A stretch of DNA of 64,000 nt, taken from the NCBI GenBank assembly GCA_963817885.1, contig CAWFQE010000007.1:310001-374000 (forward strand), read 5' to 3'. Source of the stretch: CAVOHU01 sp963817885. Its GTDB lineage: Bacteria; Acidobacteriota; Vicinamibacteria; Vicinamibacterales; JAKQTR01. This document shows, piece after piece, positions 39,204-48,755 of this stretch (the stretch's first letter is position 1; every line of letters begins with the position of its first letter). A program made the position numbers and the translations under genes. The notes under the pieces are model-generated. The model was not told the origin of the DNA and made no database searches. It was given only the letters and a program-made list of their open reading frames with translations.

Positions 39204-39602
39204 TCACTTGGCCTCGTTGATGGCGTAGCGAACCAGCTTGAACTTCGCCGAGAGTGCCGTCTGCGCCTTGGCGAAGTCGCCAACCGCCGTGGTCATCGTC
39301 AGCAGCTCCCGGTCGAGCTCGACGTTGTTTCCGTCCCGGCGGGAGGGGAGCCCCGCGACCTCCGTGGTGTCCGAACCACCGACCGGGGCGACGGAGAGAT
39401 GACGCTTGTCGGTCGCGGCGAGCGTGAGGCCCGCGCCCAATTGGCGCTCGAGCTCATCGCCGAACTGGACCTCGCGTGTCCGGTAGCCCGGCGTGTCGAG
39501 ATTCGCGAGATTCCCCGCGGAAACCGACTGGCGGGTGGCGGCAACCGTCATCTGCCGCCTGAGCGCCGCGAGCACTGCCATGTCGCTGATGTCGTTGGCC
39601 AT
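39204..39602 (-). CDS. flgB: proximal rod protein FlgB
   Basis: 132 aa from MANDISDMAVLAALRRQM (ATG 39611 is an alternative). Contains SAGNLANLDTPGYRTREVQFGDEL and the C-terminal helical segment. Intact; first gene of the long rod-ring-export operon behind a sigma-54 promoter. Confidence 0.93.
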   Translation of the reverse strand: MANDISDMAVLAALRRQMTVAATRQSVSAGNLANLDTPGYRTREVQFGDELERQLGAGLTLAATDKRHLSVAPVGGSDTTEVAGLPSRRDGNNVELDRELLTMTTAVGDFAKAQTALSAKFKLVRYAINEAK

Positions 39603-39670
39603 GTAGGGCACCTTGCTTCATGTCCGCCTCCCACGTGCCGATTCCCGTGAGGGCTGTTGGTGCGCGAGGG

Positions 39671-39686
39671 AGCAAGAAGGGTACCG
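39671..39686 (-). promoter_or_regulatory. sigma-54 promoter of the flgB operon
   Basis: On the minus strand CGGTAC-N5-TTGCT with the exact 10-nt GG-GC spacing; the -24 half has T for the usual C. It lies 69 nt before flgB and after the upstream receiver gene. The rest of 39603-39828 has no gene. Confidence 0.6.
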
Positions 39687-39828
39687 GCTCGGGCCACCTG
39701 GATCGGCCGATCGGGGTCGACCTCCAGAAAGTGATGCTCGTCCGACATTCATTGTCGATAAGGCGACACCATGACGGGTTGCCGTCATGCGGTCGTGACG
39801 ACCCGGAAGGTGAAACGCGGAAGCCGGT

Positions 39829-40398
39829 CTAATGGTTGGAGATACCGCGACCGTCGCGTGTCGGCGGACTGTCATGCAGGAGCCGTTCGAGGTGAGCCAG
39901 CCGGGTATCGATGGCATCGAGCCGTGCGAGGACCTGAGCTGCCGAGGTCTCCGGCCCCCCGGTCTCCCACCTGGCGCGCGAGCTGCCGGTTCTCGGCCTC
40001 GAGCGTCTGTCGGTCGGTGAGGCGCTGCAGGATCACGTCGATCTGGCCAATCGAGAACGGTTTCGTCAGGTAGTCGTACGCGCCCAGTCTGACGGCCTGA
40101 ATCGCGGAATCGAGCGAGGCGTAGCCCGTGATGATGATCACGTACGCTGAGGGGTTCGCTTCACGGACGGCCTGCAGCACGCCGAGGCCGTCGACGCCGG
40201 GCAGCTGCAGGTCGGTGATGACCAGGCCGTAGCGCGTTGGGGATCGCGACAGCTCGGCGAGCGCGGCCCGCCCGTCGGCCGCAGCGGCCGACGCCGATAC
40301 CCGCGGTCGCGAAAGTACTCGACGAGCAGCTCGCGCAGATCCGGATCGTCATCGACGACGAGGACCTCGAAAGGCCGCTCTTGTGTTCGCACTGGCAC
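39829..40398 (-). CDS. stand-alone receiver-domain response regulator with coiled-coil tail (two frameshifts)
   Basis: GTG start. Receiver: FEVLVVDDDPDLRELLVEYF, phosphoacceptor Asp in LVITDLQLPGVDG (in a second frame), YVIIITGYASLDSAIQAVRLGAYDYLTKPF. Then helices ETSAAQVLARLDAIDTRLAHLERLL predicted as coiled coil, ending at TAG 39829. One break lies near 40290 and the other at a run of six identical bases (39955-39960). No DNA-binding or ATPase output. It sits beside the flagellar sigma-54 activator, so it is likely part of that signalling step. Confidence 0.7.
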
Positions 40399-40408
40399 AC
40401 CCCTTGCT
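40393..40408 (+). promoter_or_regulatory. sigma-54 promoter of the flagellar activator gene
   Basis: TGGCAC-N5-TTGCT, a full match to the -24/-12 consensus with 10 nt between GG and GC. It faces right, about 90 nt before the activator at 40495, and overlaps the start of the divergent receiver gene. Confidence 0.75.
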
Positions 40409-40494
40409 GGACGGGTTTCGACCGGCCGCCGCTACCGAGTAATCGGCACACGACGGCACCGCCATTAATACTCGATAACTCCGAAGTGACGCTC

Positions 40495-42035
40495 ATGCCA
40501 ATCGATCAGCCCGTCTCAGGGCTTCGCGTCCGTCTCACAGCCCCTTCCACGACAGACCGAACGCCAGGGTCCCGCCAGCGTCCTGCTGGTCGAGGACGAG
40601 GCGGATCTTCGCGACCTGGTCGCCAGCGCCCTTTCGGCCGACGGCTTCGACGTGACGCAGGCCGCCGACGGCGCCGAGGCGCTCTCGCGCCTCGAACGCG
40701 TTCGCCTACGACGCGCTGGTCATCGATCTCCGGCTGCCCGATGCCGACGGCATGGACATCCTCGACGCGGCCACTGTCGCGCTACCCGGATGTCATCGCG
40801 GTGGTGATGACCGGCTTTGGCGGCGTCGCCGAGGCGGTCGCGGCCATCAAGCGCGGCGCGGTCGACTTCCTGATCAAGCCGTTCCAGTTCAGCCAGCTCT
40901 CGCGCGTGCTGCACACCGAGCTCGAGCGCCGCGTGCTGCGCAAGGAGAACGCCGAGCTGCGCGCGCAGCTGCGCGATCGCTACGCGTTCGACAACATCAT
41001 CGGCCAGAGCGCGCCGATGCAGCCAGCTGTTCGCGACGCTCGAGCTGGTCGCGCCGATGAACAGCACCGTGCTGATCCAGGGCGAGACCGGCACCGGCAA
41101 GGAGCTGATCGCGCGCACGATCCACCACAACAGCCCGCGCGCGCGACCAGCGGTTCGTCGCCTTCAACGCGGCCGCGATTCCCGAGACGCTGGCCGAGGC
41201 CGAGCTGTTCGGCCACGCGAAGGGCGCGTTCACCGGCGCGGTCGCCACGCGCATCGGCCGGTTCGAGCTCGCGCACCGCGGCACGCTGTTCATCGACGAA
41301 GTCGGCCTCGATGCCGCTGCCGCTGCAGGCCAAGCTGCTGCGGGCGCTGCAGGAGCGCGAGATCGAGCGCGTCGGCGAGTCGCGGCCGATCAAGTTCGAC
41401 GCCCGCGTCATCGCGGCCACCAACGCCGACCTGAAGAAGCTCGTGAAGGAAGGCACGTTCCGCGAGGACCTCTTCTACCGCCTCAACGTGATCCCGATCA
41501 CGCTGCCGCCGCTGCGCGACCGCCGCGAGGACATCCCGCTGCTCGCGCGGCACTTCGTCCAGAAGTCGTGCCGGAGCAACAACCTGCCGCTGAAGACGCT
41601 CAGCCAGGCAGGCCATCCGCGTGCCTGATGGGCTACGCCGTGGCCCGGCAACATCCGCCAGCTCGAGAACGCCATCGAGCACGCGGTGGCGATGAGCGGC
41701 GCCGAGCGCGGAGATCGCCGCCTCCGCGCTGCCGCCCGAGATGGCCGAGGCCTCGACCTCGCTGCTGCTGCCGACGGTCACGCATCCCGGACGAGGGCAT
41801 CAACTTCACCTCGGTCGTGTCGCAGCTCGAGCGCGAGCTGATTCTGCGGTGCCTCGAGAAGACCGGCGGCAACAAGCGCCAGGCGGCGCGGCTGCTGCAG
41901 CTGAGCCGCACGACGCTCATCGACAAGCTGCACCGGCTGAACCTCGGACGAGCGACTTCACCGCGGCGATTGAGCCCTCGCACCCGGCCGGGCTCCCGGC
42001 CGGCATTCAAGGCATTGCCGGCCGCGGCCGATTAG
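40495..42035 (+). CDS. sigma-54-dependent flagellar response regulator (FlrC/FleR-type), frameshifts
   Basis: Receiver (SVLLVEDEADLRDLVASAL, LVIDLRLPDADGMDIL, VIAVVMTGFGGVAEAVAAIKRGAVDFLIKPF), AAA+ domain with Walker A GETGTGKE, the sigma-54-contacting loop GAFTGA (about 41226), the second-region motif EGTFREDLFYRLNVIPITLPPLRDRREDIPLL, and a C-terminal FIS helix-turn-helix (GGNKRQAARLLQLSRTTLIDKLHRL). About eight indels. The domain order and its site beside the flagellar cluster suggest it activates the sigma-54 flagellar promoters. The exact start and end are uncertain. Confidence 0.82.
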
Positions 42036-42093
42036 ACCGACATCAGCCCGGCGGGAAGGCGCGACCGTGCGTCGAGCCCGGGAACCGACGAGC

Positions 42094-42112
42094 ACGGGCC
42101 CCGACGGCCCGT
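42094..42112 (+). terminator. GC-rich hairpin before cheY
   Basis: ACGGGCC / GGCCCGT with a 5-nt loop, ending a few bases before the cheY ribosome site (GGAGGGA). It may act as a partial terminator or leader structure between the activator and cheY. Confidence 0.35.
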
Positions 42113-42129
42113 TCCCGGAGGGAGCCAGC

Positions 42130-42495
42130 ATGCGGATCCTGGTAGTCGACGACTCCTCGACGATGCGTCGAATCATCATCAACACGCTCAACAAGCTGGG
42201 CCACACGGAAGTCGTCGAGGCGTCGAACGGCCGCGAAGGCCTCGAGCGCCTCGCCGCCGCGGCGGTGGACATCGTCATCACCGACTGGAACATGCCCGAG
42301 ATGAGCGGCCTCGAGTTCACCCGCGCCATCCGCGACCACGACAAGTTCGAAGCCACGCCGATCCTGATGGTCACCACCAACGCCGCCAAGGACGACATCA
42401 TCGAGGCGCTGCGCGCCGGCGTGACCAACTACGTCGTGAAGCCGTTCACGCCGGACGTCATCAGGGAGAAGATCGAGGCCGTGTTCGCGGCCTGA
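42130..42495 (+). CDS. cheY: chemotaxis response regulator CheY
   Basis: 121 aa, single receiver. MRILVVDDSSTMRRIIINTLNKLG, phosphoacceptor Asp in VIT-D-WNMPEMSG, Thr in ILMVTTNA, Lys in YVVKPFTPD, the full CheY active site. Intact. It is followed by cheX, whose protein would dephosphorylate it. CheY-P would bind FliM/FliN. Confidence 0.92.
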   Translation: MRILVVDDSSTMRRIIINTLNKLGHTEVVEASNGREGLERLAAAAVDIVITDWNMPEMSGLEFTRAIRDHDKFEATPILMVTTNAAKDDIIEALRAGVTNYVVKPFTPDVIREKIEAVFAA

Positions 42496-42549
42496 TCACG
42501 GCGTGCCGTCCAGTCTGCCGGGTCTCGAAGCGTCGCGGGGAGGGCTCCA

Positions 42550-43017
42550 ATGGATCGGGATATCATCGCTCGCATCGTGAAGTCGACCGAGGAAGTGTTC
42601 ACCACCATGCTGTCGACCGAGGTCGAGCCCCAGGCCGCCATCGAGGGCGACGCGTTGCGCCCGACCTCGAACGTCGTCGGCACGGTGGGCTTCACGGGCG
42701 AGGCCAATGGCGCGGTGGTCTTCTACAGCACGATGGACACCGCGCGCGAGATCACGGGCCGGCTGCTGGGCATCGACACCGCGGAGGTGAACGGCGAGGT
42801 GGCCGACGCGATCGGCGAAGTCACCAACATGATCGCCGGGTCGTTCCGGAGCAAGATGGTGGTCGCCGGGTCGCCCTGCGCGATCAGCATTCCCTCGGTC
42901 ACCATCGGATCCGACTTCTACACGAAGTACGTGTCCGACGTGCAGCGCGTGCTGTGTCCATTCCAATCCAGGGGCGGCGAGATCTTCGTGGAGCTCATCG
43001 TCACCCAAAGCCGCTAG
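42550..43017 (+). CDS. cheX: CheX-like CheY-P phosphatase
   Basis: 155 aa. The fold-characteristic helix GEVADAIGEVTNMIAGSFRSKM carries the E-x2-N motif used by CheC/CheX phosphatases. Beta segments and the LVGTVGFTGEANGAVVFY-type start agree. GGAGGG ribosome site. It forms a unit with cheY and the HDOD gene and gives a way to switch off CheY-P without CheZ. Confidence 0.85.
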   Translation: MDRDIIARIVKSTEEVFTTMLSTEVEPQAAIEGDALRPTSNVVGTVGFTGEANGAVVFYSTMDTAREITGRLLGIDTAEVNGEVADAIGEVTNMIAGSFRSKMVVAGSPCAISIPSVTIGSDFYTKYVSDVQRVLCPFQSRGGEIFVELIVTQSR

Positions 43018-43036
43018 GCGGTGGAGCGAGTCGCCC

Positions 43037-43923
43037 GTGAACAGCATCGATCCTTCTGCCGGCGAGGGTGGCATCTGGGACTGGCTGGTCCTGGAGCATG
43101 CAGCCGTGCCCATGCTGCCTGCCGCCGCCATGCGCGTCATCCAGCTCACCTCCGGTCCGGACAGCTCTCTTGTTTCTGTGACCGAGGCGGTCAGCAAGGA
43201 CCAGGTGCTGGCGTCCCGGGTCCTGGCGTTCGCCAACTCAGCCTTCTCCTCCCCGTCGCGCAGAATCGCGAGTCTGGCCGATGCCGTCGTCCGGATGGGC
43301 GTCGTCTGCCGTTCGAAACCTCGTTGTGACGGTGTCGTTCGGATCGCGAGCGAGCGATCCCGACACGTTACGGGCCGCGCGGGCGCGACCTGATCGATCA
43401 CAGCATCGGGACCGCCTACGTGGCGCGGCTGGTGGCAGACGCGGCGGACGTCGATCCGGAGCAGGCGTATCTCTACGGCCTGCTCCATGACATCGGCAAG
43501 CTGATCATCCTCAAGCTCGCCAGTGATCATCGCCGCCGATCGGGCACCCAGGTGCCGCCCGACGAACTGGCAGAGGTCGTGGCCCGCTACCATGCGACGG
43601 TCGGCGGCCTGGCGCTGCGGCGCTGGAACCTGCCCGACGGCCTGGACGAGCCGGTGATGTGTCACCACGACTACCAGTCTGCCCAGGAGTCTCCACGCGA
43701 CGCGATGGTGGCGCATCTCGCCAACCGCCTCGCCCATCGATACGGATTCGGGTGTCCAATCGAAGTCGATGACATCCTCAGGGACCCCGCGGCGGTCGCC
43801 TTCGGGCTTACCGAGAGATGGCTCACCTCGACCGATCAGCGCGGCCCCGGGCTGTTCGGCGTCGCCCGGGCCTTCCTCGATCCGTCGTCGAGGCCGCCGG
43901 CACGGCACGACAGCGCCGCCTGA
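43037..43923 (+). CDS. HDOD-domain signalling protein (two frameshifts)
   Basis: N-terminal helices LPAAAMRVIQLTSGPDSSLVSVTEAVSKDQVLASRVLAFANSAFS, then RNLVVTVSFGSRASD and VARLVADAADVDPEQAYLYGLLHDIGKLIIL with HDIGK. The frame changes near 43306 and 43385. HDOD proteins lack the full metal-binding HD phosphodiesterase set and act as signalling adaptors. It is the last gene of the activator-cheY-cheX run. Confidence 0.8.
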
Positions 43924-44000
43924 CCTGTCCGTTGCGGCCTGGCTGGAATTCCGTCCCGGGGGCTGGACGTGGCACGAGGCAACGCGCTATAACGCCGTGA

Positions 44001-46307
44001 ATGGGTGAAGGCCGCCGGATCTCCATCACGGGTGTCGTGCAGGGGGTCGGATTCAGGCCCTGGGTGTTCCGGCTGGCCACCTCGCACGGAGTGACAGGCC
44101 GGGTTGTCAATGGCAGCTCGGGCGTCACGATCGAGGCGTACGGGTCACCCGAGAGCCTCGACGGGTTCCTTGCAGACTTGCGTGGCACGCCACCACCGGC
44201 CGCGGCGATCCACTCCCTCGACTGCACTGCCATCCCCTTTGTTCCTGGATCGTCGTTCGCCATCGCGCAAAGCGAGCCGGGGCTGCGTCGAGACGTGTCG
44301 ATCCCGCCGGACCTTGCCACCTGCGACGCGTGCCTTGCGGAAGTCCGCGATCCCTCGAATCGCCGCTATGGGTACGCGTTCACCAACTGCACCGACTGCG
44401 GCCCGCGCTACACGATCGCCCGCGGTGTGCCGTACGACCGCGAGTCGACCACCATGGCCGGCTTCCGGATGTGTCCGGCCTGCCAGCAGGAGTACGACGA
44501 TCCGCGGGATCGGCGTTTTCACGCCCAGCCCAACGCGTGCCCGTCGTGCGGGCCGCAGCTTTCGCTGGCCGGCGGTGACGGCCGCCCGGTCGACACACAG
44601 GACCCGATTGGTGACGCCGCCGCCGCGATCGTCGAGGGTCGCATTGTTGCCGTCAAAGGCTTGGGAGGATTTCACCTGGCCTGCGACGCGTCGAACCGTG
44701 ACGCCGTCAGGAACCTCCGGCACAGAAAGCGTCGCGACGAGAAGCCCTTTGCCGTCATGGTGGCGGACCTCGCTGCTGCCGAGGCGCTCGCTCTGCTGGA
44801 TCAGGACGAACGCGAACTGCTCTGTTCGGTAATGCGCCCGATCGTCCTCGTGGCGCGCCGGACGGCTTCGGTGCTCTGCGACGAGGTCGCGCCCGGCAAC
44901 CCGCTGGTCGGCCTCATGCTTCCCTACACGCCGCTCCACCACCTCCTGCTGTCACAGGTGGGCCGGCCGCTCATCATGACCTCGGGCAACCTGGCAGAAG
45001 AGCCGCTGGCTCACGAGAATGCCGAGGCCCTCGAGCGGCTGGGCGGCATCGCGGATCTGTTCCTGCTGCACGACAGGCCGATCGAAGCTCCGTGCGATGA
45101 CTCGGTTGCGAGGACCATCGCGGGACACCCGGTCGTGTTCCGCCGCTCGCGGGGATTCGTGCCTCGCGGCCTCCGGGTTGCGACCTCCTTTGCACGGCCC
45201 ACCCTGGGTTGCGGCGCACTGCTGAAGAACACCTTCTGCCTGGCGCGCGCTGACCAGGCGTTCCTCGGGCCGCACATCGGCGATCTCGAGAACCTGGAAA
45301 CCTTCGAGACCTATCAACGGGCCATCGCCCGCCTCCAGCGGTTCCTGGACATCGAGCCGGAGGTGATCGCTCACGACCTCCATCCGTCGTACCTGTCGAC
45401 ACGCTACGCTCAGTCACGACGTGACCTGGTCGCCATCGGAGTCCAGCACCACCATGCACACGTGGCCGGCGTGATGGCCGAACACGGGCTGAGCGGACCC
45501 GTGCTGGGCGTGGCCTACGACGGAACGGGGCTGGGAACCGACGGCACCGCCTGGGGCGGCGAGGTCCTGCTGGCAGACTATTCTCACTTCGAACGGCTGG
45601 CCACGTGGAGGGCCATTCCGCTTGCCGGCGGCGATGCGGCGATCCGCCAGGTCTGGCGCCAGGCGCTGGCCGTCCTGGTCGATGCCTTCGATGGTGACGC
45701 CCCGGTCCGCGCCCTGCCGTTGTTCTCCGCGATTCCCGCCTCGGACCTGGCCGTCGTCCGGCAGATGATCGACCAGGGTGTCGGCGTCACGCGGGCGCAC
45801 GGGATTGGCCGCTATTTCGACGCGGCCGGAGCCCTCGGCCTGTCCCGATCTCAGTCGCGCTACGAGGGGCAGGTGGCACTCGAGTGGAACCTTGTCGCTG
45901 ACCCTGCCGAGCAAACGCGATACGATGTGGCGATGGACGGGGCGGCCGGGCTGGTGACGGTCGACGCCCGGCCGATGATCCGCGCCGTGACGGCCGATCT
46001 GATTGCCGGGCGGCCAGCCGGCGTGGTTTCCGCGCGTTTTCACAACACGGTCGCCGCGGCGACCGTCGATCTGATTCGACACCTGTCGGGGGCCTGCGGT
46101 CGCCTTCCGGTGGTCCTCACGGGCGGATGCTTCCAGAACGCCCGGCTCGCTGAAAGCATCGTCGGCGGACTTCGGCCGGATTTCGACGTGTACCTCCACG
46201 GCATGGTGCCACCAGGCGATGGAGGCGTCGCGCTCGGCCAGGTCCTGATTGCAGACGCCATGGTCCGGTCCGGCCGGCCGGCGTTCCTGGAGGATTCATG
46301 TGCCTAG
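44001..46307 (+). CDS. hypF: carbamoyltransferase HypF
   Basis: 768 aa, intact. Order: acylphosphatase-like domain (VQGVGFRPWVFRLA, about 12-26); two C-x2-C zinc-finger pairs (CDACLAEV, CTDCG, CPACQQEY, CPSCG, about 105-195); YrdC/Sua5-like domain (about 200-380); Kae1-like domain with HHHAHVAGVMAEHG and AYDGTGLGTDGTAWGGE. Makes the thiocarboxamide on HypE, the precursor of the cyanide ligands of [NiFe]-hydrogenase. It overlaps hypC by 10 bp. hypA and hypB are not in the window. Confidence 0.95.
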   Translation: MGEGRRISITGVVQGVGFRPWVFRLATSHGVTGRVVNGSSGVTIEAYGSPESLDGFLADLRGTPPPAAAIHSLDCTAIPFVPGSSFAIAQSEPGLRRDVSIPPDLATCDACLAEVRDPSNRRYGYAFTNCTDCGPRYTIARGVPYDRESTTMAGFRMCPACQQEYDDPRDRRFHAQPNACPSCGPQLSLAGGDGRPVDTQDPIGDAAAAIVEGRIVAVKGLGGFHLACDASNRDAVRNLRHRKRRDEKPFAVMVADLAAAEALALLDQDERELLCSVMRPIVLVARRTASVLCDEVAPGNPLVGLMLPYTPLHHLLLSQVGRPLIMTSGNLAEEPLAHENAEALERLGGIADLFLLHDRPIEAPCDDSVARTIAGHPVVFRRSRGFVPRGLRVATSFARPTLGCGALLKNTFCLARADQAFLGPHIGDLENLETFETYQRAIARLQRFLDIEPEVIAHDLHPSYLSTRYAQSRRDLVAIGVQHHHAHVAGVMAEHGLSGPVLGVAYDGTGLGTDGTAWGGEVLLADYSHFERLATWRAIPLAGGDAAIRQVWRQALAVLVDAFDGDAPVRALPLFSAIPASDLAVVRQMIDQGVGVTRAHGIGRYFDAAGALGLSRSQSRYEGQVALEWNLVADPAEQTRYDVAMDGAAGLVTVDARPMIRAVTADLIAGRPAGVVSARFHNTVAAATVDLIRHLSGACGRLPVVLTGGCFQNARLAESIVGGLRPDFDVYLHGMVPPGDGGVALGQVLIADAMVRSGRPAFLEDSCA

Positions 46308-46582
46308 GTGTGCCGGGGAAAGTCATCTCGGTTGACGGGAATACTGCAACGGTCGACTTCTGGGGAGTTCGCCGGCAGGTGCTGCTCGACGTGGTGGACG
46401 AGCCGGTCTCGCCCGGCGACTACGTGCTCAATCACGTCGGGTTCGCCATCAGGCGGATCCCGGAAACCGAGGTCCAGGAGACGCTGGCGCTCTACGAACA
46501 GCTGATGCAGGAAGCCGCAACCGAGGATCTGATGACCGATGATGTCCGGAACGAGATCTCGGCGGCCCGGGGAGACGACTGA
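46298..46582 (+). CDS. hypC: hydrogenase assembly chaperone HypC
   Basis: 94 aa. Begins MCLGVPGKV with the essential Cys2, then the beta-barrel VDFWGVRRQVLLDVV and GDYVLNHVGFAIRRI. HypC carries the Fe(CN)2CO unit with HypD to the hydrogenase large subunit. It overlaps hypF and shares one base with hypD. Confidence 0.95.
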   Translation: MCLGVPGKVISVDGNTATVDFWGVRRQVLLDVVDEPVSPGDYVLNHVGFAIRRIPETEVQETLALYEQLMQEAATEDLMTDDVRNEISAARGDD

Positions 46583-47724
46583 TGCCCGCGTCCGATCAGG
46601 ACGGCGTCCGGCAATTGAAGTTTCGTGACCCGGTCCGCGCCGGCGAAATGGTCGAGGCGCTCGCCCGAATCAGGACGCAGATCGGGCGCGATCCCGTTTC
46701 GATCATGCACGTGTGCGGCAGCCACGAACAAGCCATCGCCAAGTACGGGCTGCGGTCGGCATTCCCACGCGAACTGAACGTCATCATGGGGCCGGGGTGC
46801 CCCGTGTGCATCACCGATACGCCTGAAGTCGACGAAGGCGTGGTGCTGGCGCGGCAGGGCGTCCACATCGCGACATACGGCGACATGGTGCGCGTGCCCG
46901 GCACGGTGATGTCTCTCGCCGACACCCAGGCCGAGGGTGCCCATGTACACGTGATCTACAGCGTGGACCAGGCGCTCGACCTCGCACGATCGACCACGGA
47001 GGAAGTGGTGTTCTTCGCCACCGGCTTCGAAACCACGGCGGTCGCGACCGCGGCCATCGTGCTGAGGGACGTGCCGAAGAACTTCTCGATTCTCTCGGCG
47101 CACAAATACATTCCGCCGGTGATGGAGATCGTCGCCGAGATGCCGGACTCCAAAGTGGAAGGGTTCCTCGCGGCCGGCCACGCCGCGACAATCACCGGCT
47201 GGGCCGTCTTCGAGCCATTCGTCGAACGCCATCGGCTCCCGGTCGTCGTGGCGGGCTTCGAGCCGCTGGACATCCTGGCGGGACTCGTGAAGCTTCTGGA
47301 GCTCGTTCGTGACCGGACACCCAAGGTGGTGAACATGTTCCCGCGCTGCGTCACGCGCGAGGGCAACCTGCGGGCACAGGATCAGCTCTGGAAAGTATTC
47401 CGTCCGGTCGGAGGCCGGTGGCGCGGCATCGCGCACGTCCCGAGCGGCAATCTGCGCCTGCGCGACGAGTGGGCGCACCTCGATGCGCGGCGGCGGTTCA
47501 CCATCGACCTGACAACGCTGTGGGACTACGCGCCGCCGGCGCTGGCCCAATCCTGCATCTGCGGCGACATCATGGCCGGCCTGTCCTCGCCGAAGGACTG
47601 CTCGCTGTTCGGACGCGACTGCACGCCGGACAAGCCTGTCGGCGCCTGCATGGTGAGCAGCGAAGGCGCCTGCAAGATCTGGCATACCTACGGCGGGCAC
47701 CCGGACCTTCGAGGTGTCGCATGA
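46582..47724 (+). CDS. hypD: hydrogenase maturation protein HypD
   Basis: 380 aa. Cys motifs of the family: CGSHE (about 47), MGPGCPVC (about 72), and the C-terminal iron-sulfur set CICGDIMAGLSS...DCSLFGRDCTPDKPVGACMVSSEGAC. Central SAHKYIPP and TGFETTAVATA. HypD is the Fe-S scaffold on which the Fe(CN)2CO group is built. ATGA overlap with hypE. Confidence 0.96.
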   Translation: MPASDQDGVRQLKFRDPVRAGEMVEALARIRTQIGRDPVSIMHVCGSHEQAIAKYGLRSAFPRELNVIMGPGCPVCITDTPEVDEGVVLARQGVHIATYGDMVRVPGTVMSLADTQAEGAHVHVIYSVDQALDLARSTTEEVVFFATGFETTAVATAAIVLRDVPKNFSILSAHKYIPPVMEIVAEMPDSKVEGFLAAGHAATITGWAVFEPFVERHRLPVVVAGFEPLDILAGLVKLLELVRDRTPKVVNMFPRCVTREGNLRAQDQLWKVFRPVGGRWRGIAHVPSGNLRLRDEWAHLDARRRFTIDLTTLWDYAPPALAQSCICGDIMAGLSSPKDCSLFGRDCTPDKPVGACMVSSEGACKIWHTYGGHPDLRGVA

Positions 47725-48755
47725 GCGCCGGCCGGCTGCTCGACGATCGGATCGCGATGAAACATGGCGCGGGCGGCCGAGCGATGCGGGCGCTCATCGA
47801 GCAGGTGTGCCTGACCGCCGGAACCGAGATCCCCGGCGACGTCGGCCCGCAGGCCATGGACGACGGCGCCGCCATCAAGGTCGGCGACCGCTGGCTCGTC
47901 GTCACCACCGATTCCCATGTCGTCAAGCCGATCTTCTTTCCTGGTGGAGACATCGGCCGCCTCGCCGTGTCGGGCACGGTCAACGACCTGTCGATGATGG
48001 GCGCCACCGAGGTCACGGCGCTCACGTGCGCCGTGGTCATCGAAGAGGGTTTCCCGCGAAAGGACCTCGAGCGGGTCTACAAATCCATCAGAGAGACCTG
48101 TGCCGAGGCAGGTGCCTCCGTGGTGACCGGCGATACCAAGGTGATGGGCAAGGGCGAGATCGACGGGCTGGTGCTGAACACGACCGGTGTGGGATTCACC
48201 AGCCGGGTCGTGACCGATGCGGGCCTGAGGCCCGGCGATCGGATCATCGTCACCGGGACGATGGGCGATCACGGCATGGCCATCATGGCGTCGCGGCACG
48301 CTCTTGCTCTCGAAGGCGATCTGCGGTCGGACGTCGCACCGCTCAACGGCCTGATCCGCCTCGCCCTCGAGGCGGGGGGCGCCGATGTGGTGGCGATGAA
48401 GGACCCGACGCGCGGGGGCCTGTCGAGTGCCCTGCATGAGATGGCCGAAAAAGGCGGCGTCGGCGTGCTGCTCACCGAACTGGCGGTTCCCGTCCGCGCG
48501 GAGGTGCGTGCGGCCGCCGACCTGCTGGGGATCGATCCGCTGATTGTCGCGAACGAAGGCAAAGCCGCGATCGGCGTACGAGCGGAAGCGGCCGAGCGTG
48601 TCCTGCAGGCCCTGAGGTCTCACCCGCTCGGGCGCGAGGCCGCCATTGTCGGACGCTGCCTCGACCAACACGTCGGCGCCGTGATTCTCGATACGGGGTT
48701 CGGGCGCCGGATCCTGGTTGAGCCTGACGGCGAGCCCCTTCCGAGGATCTGCTGA
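47721..48755 (+). CDS. hypE: hydrogenase maturation protein HypE
   Basis: 344 aa from MSAGRLLDD. AIR-synthase fold: IAMKHGAGGRAM, VTTDSHVVKPIFFPGGDIG, MKDPTRGGLSSALHEMA. It ends in PRIC, whose terminal Cys is carbamoylated by HypF and dehydrated to thiocyanate. Stop and next start share an A (TGATG). Confidence 0.96.
   Translation: MSAGRLLDDRIAMKHGAGGRAMRALIEQVCLTAGTEIPGDVGPQAMDDGAAIKVGDRWLVVTTDSHVVKPIFFPGGDIGRLAVSGTVNDLSMMGATEVTALTCAVVIEEGFPRKDLERVYKSIRETCAEAGASVVTGDTKVMGKGEIDGLVLNTTGVGFTSRVVTDAGLRPGDRIIVTGTMGDHGMAIMASRHALALEGDLRSDVAPLNGLIRLALEAGGADVVAMKDPTRGGLSSALHEMAEKGGVGVLLTELAVPVRAEVRAAADLLGIDPLIVANEGKAAIGVRAEAAERVLQALRSHPLGREAAIVGRCLDQHVGAVILDTGFGRRILVEPDGEPLPRIC

Noticed and set aside
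10329..42035. Flagellar cluster as decaying pseudogenes in a non-motile lineage
   Set aside because: Breaks are almost only single-base indels, protein similarity continues on both sides, and intact genes are interspersed; artefact is the simpler reading, though it is not proven.
43962..43980. TGGCACG before hypF as a sigma-54 promoter
   Set aside because: A perfect -24 half, but the GG-GC spacing is 11 nt and the -12 half is AACGC, so I do not list it.
46492..47700. 402-aa minus-strand frame antisense to hypD
   Set aside because: Composition shadow of high-GC coding DNA; hypD on the plus strand has all family motifs.
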